Source: Candidatus Paceibacterota bacterium (lineage in GTDB: Bacteria > Verrucomicrobiota > Verrucomicrobiia > Limisphaerales > UBA8199). From it: 64,000 nt of DNA. Both the position numbers and the translations under genes were made by a program. This document shows positions 27,803 to 36,141 of the stretch, piece by piece. Below the pieces are notes generated by a model that saw only the letters and a list, made by a program, of their open reading frames with translations, was not told where the DNA came from and ran no database searches. The DNA is taken from the NCBI GenBank assembly GCA_035452965.1, contig DAOTCE010000021.1, positions 22,419-86,418 of the forward strand. The letters are read 5' to 3'. The stretch's first letter is position 1, and every line of letters begins with the position of its first letter.

Positions 27803-28470
27803 TCCGCTGCCAGTTCGTAGCCTAGTCCGCGCCGCGTGTGGATCAGCGGGGCGGAGCTCCGTTCGCCCAGCTTCTGTCGCAGCGAACAAATGGCCGAGTC
27901 CACCGCGTTGCTCGCCGGCTCGATCTCGCCGCCATAGATGTGCTCCTCGATTTCCGTGCGGGTAACGATCTGCCCGCGGCGGCGCGCCAGGTACTCGAGC
28001 AGTGCATATTCGCGCGGCTGCAGCGTGATGGCGCGCCCCGCGCGGCTCACCTTCCGAGCCGCGGTATCAACTGCAAGGTCCTCAACCTGCAACAGCGTCT
28101 CCTTGCTGCCATAGGCGCGACGGCAGAGCGCTTTGACTCGGGCGAGCAGCTCCTCCAGCGCAAAGGGCTTGACCAGGTAATCATCCGCGCCCAGTTCCAG
28201 CCCGCGCACCCGGTCGGCGACCGTGTCCCGGGCGGTCAGGAGCAGCACGTGCGTGCGCTTGCCCTGCTTGCGGAGCCGTTGCAGCAGGGCAAGGCCGTCC
28301 AGCTTCGGCAGCATGATGTCGAGCACCAGCGCGTCGTAGTCGTTGGTCTCCGCCAGGAACAGCCCCTCCTCACCATCGGCGCTGGCGTCCACAGCAAAGC
28401 CATTCCGCCGCAGCCAGGCGCTCACACTCTGGCGCAAACGGACCGAGTCTTCGACCACCAGCACGCGCAT
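27799..28470 (-). CDS. OmpR/PhoB-family response regulator
   Basis: ATG 28470 (MRVLVVEDSVRLRQ) gives 223 residues; the open frame upstream of it is not domain-like. The receiver has the acidic pair in VVED, the phosphorylation site in LVLDIMLP (Asp about 51), Thr about 79 and Lys about 101 (LVKPF). The C-terminal winged helix is of the Trans_reg_C type (LQPREYALLEYLARRRGQIV; HTRRGLGYELA). It is translationally coupled to the kinase. Target genes are not visible in the sequence. Confidence 0.96.
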   Translation of the reverse strand: MRVLVVEDSVRLRQSVSAWLRRNGFAVDASADGEEGLFLAETNDYDALVLDIMLPKLDGLALLQRLRKQGKRTHVLLLTARDTVADRVRGLELGADDYLVKPFALEELLARVKALCRRAYGSKETLLQVEDLAVDTAARKVSRAGRAITLQPREYALLEYLARRRGQIVTRTEIEEHIYGGEIEPASNAVDSAICSLRQKLGERSSAPLIHTRRGLGYELAAE

Positions 28471-28529
28471 CTGGAAATTAAAGCCGCCCGGGCGGGCTCC
28501 GCGCAAGGAGAAGCCGTCCGCCACGCCGC

Positions 28530-29738
28530 TCAGCGCACCGGGGCTGCCGCGGCGGCCCGCTGCAGCATGTTGCGCAGGTCTTTGTCCGCTTCGCGGAACG
28601 CCGCATTCAGTAGCTTGTCGTTAAGCACGTAGTCCTGTTGCAAGTACGCCTGGGTGAGCTCGTAGCGCTTGGTGATGATCTGCAATTCCTCGGGTGTGGG
28701 GCTGCGCGTGTTGCTCAGCCCGTCCTGGTTGAGATCCTCGATGAGGTTGCGCTTCTGGTCAGGGGTCAGTGTCTGGTCGAACACGGCGGTGTGGAACAGA
28801 CCGGCGGCTTGATCGTTGACCCCCACATACGTCAACGCCAGGCGGGCCAACGGTTCCTTGCTCCCGGGCTCGGCCAGGCGGCTGTCCTGATAGAGCTGGG
28901 CGGCGAGCGCGACGCTTTGTTCGCCCAGGGTCTGCTGCAGGTAACGCAGCGCGCCGCGATCCACCTTGCCGTCGGATTGCACCACTTGCGTTTGCGCGGT
29001 GCCCACATACGCGGTGTCGCTGAATCGCCGCAGCATGTCGAAGAGGAATTCGCGCTCCGAGGCCGTCCCGCTGGCAAGGAGGCTGCGCGCCCTTGCCAGC
29101 GCGGCGTCCTTGTAATTGCCCGGCGCCATTTCCTCCAGAAGCCGGGCCAGATAGGCCACCTCCAACCCCCGCCCAGCTCTCGCCAGCGCTTCGGCCAGGA
29201 TTGCTTCCGCATTCGCCCCGCCGATTTGCCGCAGCACATCAAACAAGCCGAGCCGCAGCGACGGCGGCGCCAAAGCCTCGGCGAGTGACCCCAAATCGCG
29301 CCTCCCCCTGCCGCCGGTCGCCTCATAGGGCACATCCTGGCCAGAGGCTAGAAACTCCCTCAGGGCAGGCAGCGCGGCGGGCCCGGCTTGCCTGAGCTGC
29401 TCCAACAGCCCCAACGCCTGCCGCAGCGCGTGGCCATGGCCGGGACCCGGCGCCGGTTTGAGCGCCGCCAGCTTCTTGAGCAGTTCCTGCGGGCTCAGGC
29501 CGGCGGAACTCGCCGGCAGCGGAACGGCGTCGGGCTGCGAGGCCTCGGCTGCCAGCCGTGCGTTGCGGACACGTGCCGCCTCGACCTGGGCCTCCAGGTC
29601 GGCCTTCTCGGCCTCCCAAGCGGCACGCTGCAATTCGAACTCGCGGGCGTGGCGTCCCGCCTGCTGATGGCCGACCAGGAGCGCACCGGTGGCAAAGGCT
29701 AAGCCAGCAATCAGAACCTCAAACGTGAACCGCCTCAT
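28530..29738 (-). CDS. Membrane-anchored coiled-coil protein of unknown function
   Basis: 402 residues. An N-terminal membrane segment (FEVLIAGLAFATGALLVG) is followed by a coiled coil (about 30-75, FELQRAAWEAEKADLEAQVE), then an Ala/Leu-rich helical domain that looks like short helical repeats (LLEQLRQAGPAALPALREFL; LAEALARAGRGLEVAYLARLL). No catalytic motif was recognised. It begins 144 bases from the PepSY-like gene and ends 59 bases before the response regulator, so it probably belongs to the same transcription unit. A scaffold or signalling-adaptor role is possible, but this is a guess. Confidence 0.7.
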   Translation of the reverse strand: MRRFTFEVLIAGLAFATGALLVGHQQAGRHAREFELQRAAWEAEKADLEAQVEAARVRNARLAAEASQPDAVPLPASSAGLSPQELLKKLAALKPAPGPGHGHALRQALGLLEQLRQAGPAALPALREFLASGQDVPYEATGGRGRRDLGSLAEALAPPSLRLGLFDVLRQIGGANAEAILAEALARAGRGLEVAYLARLLEEMAPGNYKDAALARARSLLASGTASEREFLFDMLRRFSDTAYVGTAQTQVVQSDGKVDRGALRYLQQTLGEQSVALAAQLYQDSRLAEPGSKEPLARLALTYVGVNDQAAGLFHTAVFDQTLTPDQKRNLIEDLNQDGLSNTRSPTPEELQIITKRYELTQAYLQQDYVLNDKLLNAAFREADKDLRNMLQRAAAAAPVR

Positions 29739-29882
29739 ATATATTCATCATGCGCAAGGGGGGATTGCTGCACGGTCCCAATCAGCAAGGAGGGCATCGC
29801 AGCCCACCCAAATCCCCTGGCCCCCTCCGCCATGCTGCGATACCCGCCAAAAACGCTGATTGCCGTCCCAACCGTCGCCCTC

Positions 29883-29969
29883 TCAGTCCTCGTCCTCGTC
29901 GTCGCCCTCGTCATCGTCTTTGTCATCGTCGTCCTCCCCCTCATCGTCATCCTCGTCCTCATCGTCGGC
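29883..29969. repeat. Trinucleotide-type low-complexity tract coding the acidic tail
   Basis: The plus strand reads as repeated GTC/ATC/CTC triplets, coding Asp and Glu on the minus strand. Such a tract can change length by slippage in whole codons without breaking the frame. Confidence 0.8.
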
Positions 29970-30266
29970 CTCGATGGCGATTAGCTTGCCGTCCGCGGCG
30001 ACCCGGACGTCCACGGTCTTGCCATCAGCTTTCTTCACCTCGGCTTCATAAACCACCGCGCCATCCTTCGCGACGCACTTCTCGACTTCGAGAATCTGGC
30101 CTCCGTCGGCGTTGTCCTTGATGGTTTGCTGCACAGCCGCCGGACAGTCAGCGAGTTTGACTTCCTGCTCTTTAGCTTGCTTGTCTTCGGCCAGAACTGG
30201 CAACGCCAGCAGTATGGCCGCGGTTCCCACCACCATGCCCGCCCCGATTCGATTCATTATCTTCAT
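29883..30266 (-). CDS. PepSY-like periplasmic protein with poly-acidic tail
   Basis: 127 residues: a signal peptide (GAGMVVGTAAILLALPVLA), one PepSY-like beta-alpha domain of about 65 residues (VKLADCPAAVQQTIKDNADG; VYEAEVKKADGKTVDVRVAA), then a C-terminal tail of about 30 residues made almost only of Asp and Glu. The PepSY-like fold fits the DUF2874/BLIP-like group, often encoded next to two-component systems. Two cysteines flank the domain's first half. The tail could bind Ca2+, Mg2+ or heavy metal ions. It is first in the run leading to the response regulator and kinase. Confidence 0.8.
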   Translation of the reverse strand: MKIMNRIGAGMVVGTAAILLALPVLAEDKQAKEQEVKLADCPAAVQQTIKDNADGGQILEVEKCVAKDGAVVYEAEVKKADGKTVDVRVAADGKLIAIEADDEDEDDDEGEDDDDKDDDEGDDEDED

Positions 30267-30454
30267 AGCTCGTTACCCGGACTGTTGGATTCTTGTTTCA
30301 GATGCGTTGGCAGCCAGTCCAAACCGCGCCGCATCGCGCCAGCCACCTGACCGGCAAGATCAAACTTAGCACACGCAGATTACGGCAAGATTATCGGACG
30401 AAGAAATCTTTCGTCGCGCTTCCGGCCCCGGTTTAACCGCAGGCAACACTGGTC

Positions 30455-31177
30455 TCACTTGAACGCCCAGGTCAGCAGCGGCGCGAAGATGAGGGCCGGC
30501 AGGTAATCCGCCACCTCGATCCGCTTGAGCTCGAAGATGAGCAACGCCACGCAAAACACGAGCAAGCCGCCCACTGCGTTCACCGAATCCACGAGGCCGT
30601 GCGCTGCGAGGAACGGTCTGAGGAGGTGCAGGCAGGCCAGGGTAATCGTGCCTTGAAACGCCAGCACCGGCACCGCCGCCAGCATCACGCCCCACCCGAA
30701 CAGCAGCACGAATCCCATCGTTCCCAGGCTATCCATCACCGCCTTTACCGCCAGCGGATAGTAGTAGCCGGACAGACCATCCTGGACCGACCCGAGAATG
30801 GCCAGCGGGGCGGCACAATAAAGCGCGGCGCAGGTCCTGAAACCCTCGTCCAGCCGGCCGGTGGCATCCGGCTTGAGCGCGGCTATGCGGTCCCGCGCCC
30901 GCCGCCCGATCTGGTTTGACAACTTCTGGAGGCGCAGCAGGCGCCCGGTCAGCTTCCCCAGCATCAGCGCCAGCACGACGATCAACAGCTGCTTGAGGAT
31001 CTGTGGCAACGAACCGTTCAGGCTCAGCCACGTGAGCCGCAGGCCGTAGAAGACCGTGAATACTCCCAGCCCCACCTTGAGGAAAGACTCGCGCTGGGGC
31101 GGCAGCGGTTTGCGCCGCACCAGGCCGACGGTGCCGCCGATCAGAATTCCCGCCACATTCAGGGCCGTGCCTATCAT
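30455..31177 (-). CDS. DUF554 family membrane protein
   Basis: ATG 31177 (MIGTALNVAGILIGGTVGLV) gives 240 residues; upstream in-frame codons form a long antisense frame that is not domain-like. About six or seven hydrophobic segments and the motifs FRTCAALYCAAPLAILGSVQDGL and SLGTMGFVLLFGWGV match the DUF554/YdfK family. The function is unknown; a transport role is often assumed. It is divergent from a Gfo/Idh/MocA gene, with 166 bases between. Confidence 0.9.
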   Translation of the reverse strand: MIGTALNVAGILIGGTVGLVRRKPLPPQRESFLKVGLGVFTVFYGLRLTWLSLNGSLPQILKQLLIVVLALMLGKLTGRLLRLQKLSNQIGRRARDRIAALKPDATGRLDEGFRTCAALYCAAPLAILGSVQDGLSGYYYPLAVKAVMDSLGTMGFVLLFGWGVMLAAVPVLAFQGTITLACLHLLRPFLAAHGLVDSVNAVGGLLVFCVALLIFELKRIEVADYLPALIFAPLLTWAFK

Positions 31178-31343
31178 GCGCGCCAGGGTAAAGGCGAGCG
31201 ACCAAAGGCGCAATTGTTTGTAACCGGCGGTGCGCCGAAGCGTCGGCCAGCCCCATGCTAAAATGGGTTGCGCCCATCTGGCGCCCGCGACACATTCGGC
31301 GTGCACAAGCAGGGAACAGGCCGGGCGCCTGTCCCGCGTTACG

Positions 31344-32624
31344 ATGGACAACACAATCAAGATTGCCCTGGTCGGCACCGGCATGTTCGGCGGTGACGTG
31401 CATGCGCGGGCGTATGCGGACTTGCAGCGAGCCGGCATCAGCCCGCAACTTGGCCGGGTGGGATTGGACAAATGGGCGCGGGATCTCGCGCCGATCAAGT
31501 TTGAACTGGCCGCTGTGGCCGCGCGCACAGAGAAGTCTGCCCGCCGCGCCCGGGACAATTTCCGGCGCTGGACCGGCCACGCGCCCAGGGCATTCGCCGG
31601 CGCGAGGCCATGGTTGGACATCCTGCGCCAGTTTCCCGATCTTGATGTGCTGGCCGTGGCCACGCCAGACCCGCTGCACGCGGAGGTGATTCTGGCTGCC
31701 CTCAAGGCCGGCGTGCATGTCATTACGGAGAAGCCAATGTGCCTGCACATCGCCGAGGCCGACCGCATCATCGAGCTGGCGCGCAGGAAGCAGCGCATCG
31801 TCACCGTGGACATGCACAAGCGCTACGACGCCGACCACATGCGCATCCGCGAGGAGATCCGGCAGCGCATCGGCGACCCGCTTTATGGCGCGGCGTATTT
31901 GGAGGAGCCGCTGCACGTCTCTACCCGCACGTTCAAGTGGGCAGAGGAGAGCGATCCGTTCAGCTACGTCGGCACCCATTGGGTGGATTTGATCTACCAT
32001 TACTACCGGAGCAAGCCGGTCTCGCTGACCGCGGTCGGCCAGAAGAAGCGGCTCCTGCGAGACGGCATCAACGCTTACGACGCCGTGCAGGTGCGCGTTG
32101 ACTTTGCCAACGGCATGAGCATCAGCTTCCACAACAACTGGATCACCCCGCCCGACTTCGAGGGGCCGGTCAACCAGGGCCACGAGATCGTCGGCACTGA
32201 CGGCAAGGTCGAGAGCGACCAGCAATACCGCGGCTTGCGCTGGTGGAGCCGGGGCGGCGGGAGTCGCACCGCCAACAGTCATTTCACCCGCGACGTGAAG
32301 CGCACGGATGGTTCGCTGGCTTACATCGGCTACGGGATAGACAGCCTCACTGTGGGATTGGCCGCGATCTGCCGGGTGAAGTTCTTTGGCGCGACTCGGG
32401 CCAGTGTGGCCGACTTTTATCCGACCGCGGAGGAAGCGCGGATCAGCGTAGCCATTATTCATGCGGCGCGTGTCGTGCGCGATTTGAACTTCAGATACCT
32501 GCGCGCCGGCAAAGGCGCGCCGGTCACCGCGCGCTTCGGCCGGGACGGGATCACCATTGTGGACCCCTGCCGACTGGCCCGAGGGAAGCAGATGCTCCAG
32601 CGGATCTACGACAAAGCGCTCTAG
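31344..32624 (+). CDS. Gfo/Idh/MocA-family oxidoreductase
   Basis: ATG 31344 (MDNTIKIALVGTGMFGGDVHAR) gives 426 residues. The Rossmann motif GTGMFG and the catalytic-lysine motif ITEKPMCLH are present, followed by VTVDMHKRYDADHMRIREE and GTHWVDLIYHYYRSKP in the substrate domain. It is longer than the typical 340-380 residues because of insertions in the C-terminal domain. It is not adjacent to the other dehydrogenase of this family (25171-26325) and differs clearly from it, so it likely acts on another substrate. Its downstream neighbour belongs to a separately controlled module. Confidence 0.9.
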   Translation: MDNTIKIALVGTGMFGGDVHARAYADLQRAGISPQLGRVGLDKWARDLAPIKFELAAVAARTEKSARRARDNFRRWTGHAPRAFAGARPWLDILRQFPDLDVLAVATPDPLHAEVILAALKAGVHVITEKPMCLHIAEADRIIELARRKQRIVTVDMHKRYDADHMRIREEIRQRIGDPLYGAAYLEEPLHVSTRTFKWAEESDPFSYVGTHWVDLIYHYYRSKPVSLTAVGQKKRLLRDGINAYDAVQVRVDFANGMSISFHNNWITPPDFEGPVNQGHEIVGTDGKVESDQQYRGLRWWSRGGGSRTANSHFTRDVKRTDGSLAYIGYGIDSLTVGLAAICRVKFFGATRASVADFYPTAEEARISVAIIHAARVVRDLNFRYLRAGKGAPVTARFGRDGITIVDPCRLARGKQMLQRIYDKAL

Positions 32625-32667
32625 CCGGAGACGAGGATAAAGCGCTTGCTTGAAAAAGTGCTTGCAC

Positions 32668-32690
32668 CTTTGCGCTTTGTGGCGCAAAGT
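32668..32690. promoter_or_regulatory. Putative operator/hairpin before the membrane-protein gene
   Basis: Bases 32674-32690 match the palindrome at 33662-33678 at 14 of 17 positions (core CTTTGTGGCGCAAAG). The same bases also form an 8-bp perfect inverted repeat, CTTTGCGC/GCGCAAAG (32668-32675 and 32682-32689). It ends 6 bases before the ATG at 32697, close enough to block transcription or ribosome entry. The likely binder is the winged-helix protein encoded downstream. Confidence 0.6.
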
Positions 32691-32696
32691 ATTGCC

Positions 32697-33317
32697 ATGG
32701 AATCTAAATGGGCCACCGAACATCTCCAGGTCATTCGCACCTTGATGGAGCGATCCGCGCTTTATCGGCGGGCGCTGGCGCCCATCATGATCTTCGCCGG
32801 GTTGATGGGGGTGATTGCCGCGGGCGTCGGCTGCGGCGCACGCATCACTTCGGGGCGGGCGTTTGCTCTCTACTGGCTTGCGGTCGCCGCAGCGGCCCTG
32901 ACCGGCGTGTCGCTCCTGGTGCGTCGCCAGGCGTTGAAGGGCGGCGAGCCGTTTTGGTCCCTGCCAACCCGGCGGGTGACCCAGGCCGCCATGCTGCCGC
33001 TGGCGGCGGGGTTTGTTTTCAGCCTGGTGCTGGTCGTGCTGGACGTCGGTCATACGCGCTGGCTGTTCATCTTCCCGAATCTGTTCTTGTATGCGAGCGC
33101 GCTGCACGCCGCCGGCTTCTTCATGTCCCGGGGCATCCGGCTCTTCGCATGGGGCCTGATGGTCCTTGGCGGCTTGTCGTTGCTGGTGATTCCACGGTTT
33201 CAGACCGAGCCGAACCCTGTGCTGGATCACCTTGTAATGGGCTTCTTTTTCGGCGGGCTGCATTTGGCCTATGGCATCTACCTCTACTTCACCGAGTCCC
33301 GCAGGAATGAAACGTGA
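32697..33317 (+). CDS. Small integral membrane protein of winged-helix/CreD module
   Basis: ATG 32697 (MESKWATEHLQVIRTLMER) gives 206 residues with about five hydrophobic segments (APIMIFAGLMGVIAAGVGCG; AFALYWLAVAAAALTGVSLL; AAMLPLAAGFVFSLVLVVLD; LFIFPNLFLYASALHAAGFF; LMVLGGLSLLVIP). No named family was recognised with confidence. The stop overlaps the GTG start of the regulator gene (GTGA), so the two are co-translated. A role as sensor or as a modulator of the regulator would fit this coupling. The operator palindrome lies just before its start. Confidence 0.8.
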   Translation: MESKWATEHLQVIRTLMERSALYRRALAPIMIFAGLMGVIAAGVGCGARITSGRAFALYWLAVAAAALTGVSLLVRRQALKGGEPFWSLPTRRVTQAAMLPLAAGFVFSLVLVVLDVGHTRWLFIFPNLFLYASALHAAGFFMSRGIRLFAWGLMVLGGLSLLVIPRFQTEPNPVLDHLVMGFFFGGLHLAYGIYLYFTESRRNET

Positions 33318-33622
33318 ATCCGGAACCCTTTCTCCAGCTCGATCGGGTCATCCACGAGAAGGGCCGGCTGGCCATCCTCTCCATGCTGGCCGCCTCGCCC
33401 GAGCTGTCCTTCACCGAGCTGCGTGACGCCCTGGGCATGACCGACGGCAACCTCACCACGCATCTCCGCACCCTCCAGGAGGCCGGCTACCTGTCCGTGA
33501 CCAAGTCCTTTCAGAACAATCGCCCGCTCACCACGTGCTCCCTGACCGCCGCAGGCAAGAAGGCTTTCACCCGCTACATCAACCTGCTGGAGCAAATCGT
33601 CCAGCAAACCAAACCTGAATAG
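33314..33622 (+). CDS. Winged-helix transcriptional regulator (ArsR/MarR-like, HTH_27 type)
   Basis: 102 residues from GTG 33314. The whole protein is one winged-helix domain: KGRLAILSMLAASPELSFTE (helices 1-2), LRDALGMTDGNLTTHLRTLQ (recognition helix) and AGYLSVTKSFQNNRPLTTCS (wing), then a short dimerisation helix. There is no effector domain and no metal-binding cysteine cluster. It lies between two near-identical palindromes, at 32674 and 33662, and is the best candidate to bind them. Genes of this type are often found with a small membrane protein and creD. Confidence 0.9.
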   Translation: MNPEPFLQLDRVIHEKGRLAILSMLAASPELSFTELRDALGMTDGNLTTHLRTLQEAGYLSVTKSFQNNRPLTTCSLTAAGKKAFTRYINLLEQIVQQTKPE

Positions 33623-33661
33623 CAAATGAGTTTGAACGAAACACAACCTGAGGGGTCATAT

Positions 33662-33678
33662 ACTTTGTGACACAAAGT
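33662..33678. promoter_or_regulatory. Putative operator: perfect palindrome before ispH
   Basis: ACTTTGTG-a-CACAAAGT is a perfect 8+1+8 palindrome. It overlaps a possible -10 (TATACT, 33659-33664) and ends 5 bases before the ispH ATG. Its similarity to the palindrome before the membrane-protein gene points to a shared regulator. Confidence 0.65.
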
Positions 33679-33683
33679 GAAGT

Positions 33684-34580
33684 ATGAGAGTCATCCGAGC
33701 AGAACACCTGGGCATGTGCTTCGGCGTGCGCGACGCCATCACTATGGCCCTGAACCAATCTGAATCCGCGCCGCTCACCGTGCTGGGGGACCTGGTGCAC
33801 AACGAGACAGTCCTGGCCGGCTTGCGTGGCCGGGGTATCCAGATTGCGCAGCGGCCAGAGGCGGTTAGTACCCGGACGGTGATGATTACCGCCCACGGCG
33901 CTTCCGAGGCTGCCATTGGGCGGGTGCGCGGGCGCGGGCTGAACGTGGTGGAGGCCACCTGCCCGCTGGTTCGCGCCGCCCACCGAGCGGTGGCCCGGCT
34001 CGTGGGTGAGGGTTATCACCCGGTCATTGTCGGCCAGCGCGGCCACGTCGAGGTGCGCGGTCTGACGGAGGACCTGGCGGACTATGACGTCGTGCTTTCG
34101 GAGGGGGAGGTCTATGAGTTGCGGCCGCGGGCGCGGTTTGGCGTGGCGGCGCAGACCACACAGCCGATCGAGAAGGTGCATGCCCTGGTGGAACTGATGG
34201 GGCGCTGCTTTCCCGACGCCGAGGTGCGGTTCGTTGACACCGTGTGCCGGCCCACCAAGCAGCGGCAACACTCGGCCAGCGAGCTGGCACAGGAATCGGA
34301 TGTCGTCGTGGTGATCGGCGGTGCGCACAGCAACAACACGCACGAACTGGTGCGCACATGCAGCCGCCACTGCGCGAGCGTGCACCATGTCCAGACGGCA
34401 GCCGACCTGCGGGAAGAGTGGTTTGCCGCGGCCCAAACGGTGGGCGTCACGGCAGGCACCTCCACGCCGGATGCCTCGATTGACGAGGTCGAGCAATGGC
34501 TCAATGAACTGGCCTTGAGGTGCCAACACGAACCAATGGCGCACTCGGCCGGCGAGTTGCAGCACCGACAGGCTGCTTGA
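33684..34580 (+). CDS. ispH: 4-hydroxy-3-methylbut-2-enyl diphosphate reductase (IspH/LytB)
   Basis: 298 residues with the three [4Fe-4S] cysteines of IspH: Cys12 in HLGMCFGV, Cys93 in VEATCP and Cys188 in VDTVCRPT. The substrate-binding His (39 in GDLVHN, 71 in TAHGAS, 121 in GQRGHVEVRG with Glu123) and SNNTHEL are present. It makes IPP and DMAPP at the last step of the MEP pathway. The C-terminus runs about 20 residues past the fold (RCQHEPMAHSAGELQHRQAA). No other MEP gene is nearby; it sits between a winged-helix regulator and creD, with an operator-like palindrome at its start. Confidence 0.95.
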   Translation: MRVIRAEHLGMCFGVRDAITMALNQSESAPLTVLGDLVHNETVLAGLRGRGIQIAQRPEAVSTRTVMITAHGASEAAIGRVRGRGLNVVEATCPLVRAAHRAVARLVGEGYHPVIVGQRGHVEVRGLTEDLADYDVVLSEGEVYELRPRARFGVAAQTTQPIEKVHALVELMGRCFPDAEVRFVDTVCRPTKQRQHSASELAQESDVVVVIGGAHSNNTHELVRTCSRHCASVHHVQTAADLREEWFAAAQTVGVTAGTSTPDASIDEVEQWLNELALRCQHEPMAHSAGELQHRQAA

Positions 34581-34624
34581 GCCCGAACCGCAAGCCTGAG
34601 CAAAGAACCAAAGGAGAGAAGACT

Positions 34625-36031
34625 ATGAACGAAACTAAACCCCCTGTCATTGCGGAGGCATCGTCCTTCCTGAAACGCTGGTCCACGACCTTCAAGCTGA
34701 TCGGCGTGGCGGTGCTCATTTTGCTGCTGCTGGTTCCGCTGAGCATGGTGCGCTCGGTGCTGCGCGAGCGCTTGGGGCGGCGCAACGAGGCGGTGGCGGA
34801 CATCACCTCGATCTGGGGCCGCGAGCAGAAACTGATCGGACCCGTGCTAATCGTCCCGTATCGTTACAAGGCCAAGTCCTGGAAGGAGCAGGCGGGGGCG
34901 GGCGGCAAGGTGGAGAAGGTCGAGGTGGTGGATTTGGTGACGGCCAACGCCTACTTCCTGCCCACCAACCTGGCGGTCACGGGCGAGGTCAAGCCGATGG
35001 AACTGCGGCGCGGCATTTACCCGGCGGTGGTTTACACCGGGACGCTGGAGTTCGCGGGCGAGTTTGCGCGGCCCGACTTTGGGCGCCTGCGCAGCAGCAA
35101 GGCCGAGGAGGTGTTGTGGGACGAGGCGCTGGTTGCCTTTGCCATCCCGGACCTGCGCGGTGTCAAGGAAACTCTGGTGCTCAAGTGGGGCGAGAAGAAC
35201 TGTCCCCTGTTGCCGGGCGGCAGGTTGGGCGGGTTCCAGTCCGGCGTGCAATCTGGCGTGTTTGCCACCGTGGGCGATGTGCAGGGCGGCGAGGAGCCGA
35301 TTCCCTTCCGGCTTGCGCTCTCGCTTAACGGCAGCGGGGGCTTGAGCTTCGCGCCACTGGGCTCCCAGACCACCGTCAAGCTGACGTCGCCCTGGCCGGA
35401 TCCAAGTTTCTTCGGAACGTTTCTGCCGGCCGAGCGCAAGGTCACGCGCGATGGTTTTGAGGCCACCTGGCAGGTTTCCTACTACGGGCGCAACTTCCCG
35501 CAGCAGTGGACCAGCCAGACGCCCGAGCCCTGTCTGACGCCGAGCGGCATCGAATCCTCCCTCTTCGGGGTGAACTTCCTGTCCGGTATTGACGCTTATC
35601 GCAACACCGAGCGGGCGATCAAATACGGGGTGCTGTTCATCGTGCTGATCTTCGCGGCGTTCTTCCTGTTCGAGCTGCTGGCGGCGCTCAGGATTCACCC
35701 GTTCCAATATGCCATTGTGGGCGCGGCGCTCTGCCTGTTTTATCTCGGGCTGCTCTCGCTCTCCGAGTTTATCCCGTTTGGCTTTGCGTACCTGGCGTCG
35801 GCTGGAGCGACAACGCTGCTGATCTGTTTCCACAGTGCGAAGATGCTGAAGAGCGGCGGGCGCACGTTCATCGTGGCGGGCCTGCTGGCAGGCATCTACG
35901 GCTTTCTCTACATCGCGCTCCAATTGCAGGATTACGCCTTGCTGCTCGGAACGGGAGGGTTATTCGCGGTGCTGGGCGCGGTGATCTGGTTCACGCGGAA
36001 CATTGATTGGTATGCGCGGGATCGCGCCTGA
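34625..36031 (+). CDS. creD: CreD-like cell envelope integrity inner membrane protein
   Basis: ATG 34625 (MNETKPPVIAEASSFLKR) is preceded by a clear Shine-Dalgarno AAAGGAGAG, which fixes this start over the longer open frame. 468 residues: one N-terminal membrane segment (FKLIGVAVLILLLLVPLSMV), a periplasmic beta-rich domain of about 290 residues with the family motif RRGIYPAVVYTGTLEFAGEF, and about five C-terminal membrane segments (KYGVLFIVLIFAAFFLFELL; LCLFYLGLLSLSEFIPFGFA). CreD-family proteins protect the envelope and are regulated by CreBC in E. coli; here a winged-helix regulator is the local candidate. Confidence 0.92.
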   Translation: MNETKPPVIAEASSFLKRWSTTFKLIGVAVLILLLLVPLSMVRSVLRERLGRRNEAVADITSIWGREQKLIGPVLIVPYRYKAKSWKEQAGAGGKVEKVEVVDLVTANAYFLPTNLAVTGEVKPMELRRGIYPAVVYTGTLEFAGEFARPDFGRLRSSKAEEVLWDEALVAFAIPDLRGVKETLVLKWGEKNCPLLPGGRLGGFQSGVQSGVFATVGDVQGGEEPIPFRLALSLNGSGGLSFAPLGSQTTVKLTSPWPDPSFFGTFLPAERKVTRDGFEATWQVSYYGRNFPQQWTSQTPEPCLTPSGIESSLFGVNFLSGIDAYRNTERAIKYGVLFIVLIFAAFFLFELLAALRIHPFQYAIVGAALCLFYLGLLSLSEFIPFGFAYLASAGATTLLICFHSAKMLKSGGRTFIVAGLLAGIYGFLYIALQLQDYALLLGTGGLFAVLGAVIWFTRNIDWYARDRA

Positions 36032-36141
36032 GCGGAGCGCCTTGAGCAATGGACCGCGGTGTTCCCACCCCGGCATCAAGCATGGCCATGCAACATTGAG
36101 CGGGAAGCCTGGATGCAGGGTCAAAAGACAGCCGTTCCGTT

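Noticed and set aside
30729..33263. Minus-strand open frame of about 840 codons across the DUF554, dehydrogenase and membrane-protein genes
   Set aside because: It runs through three genes with clear families on other frames and has no domain of its own.
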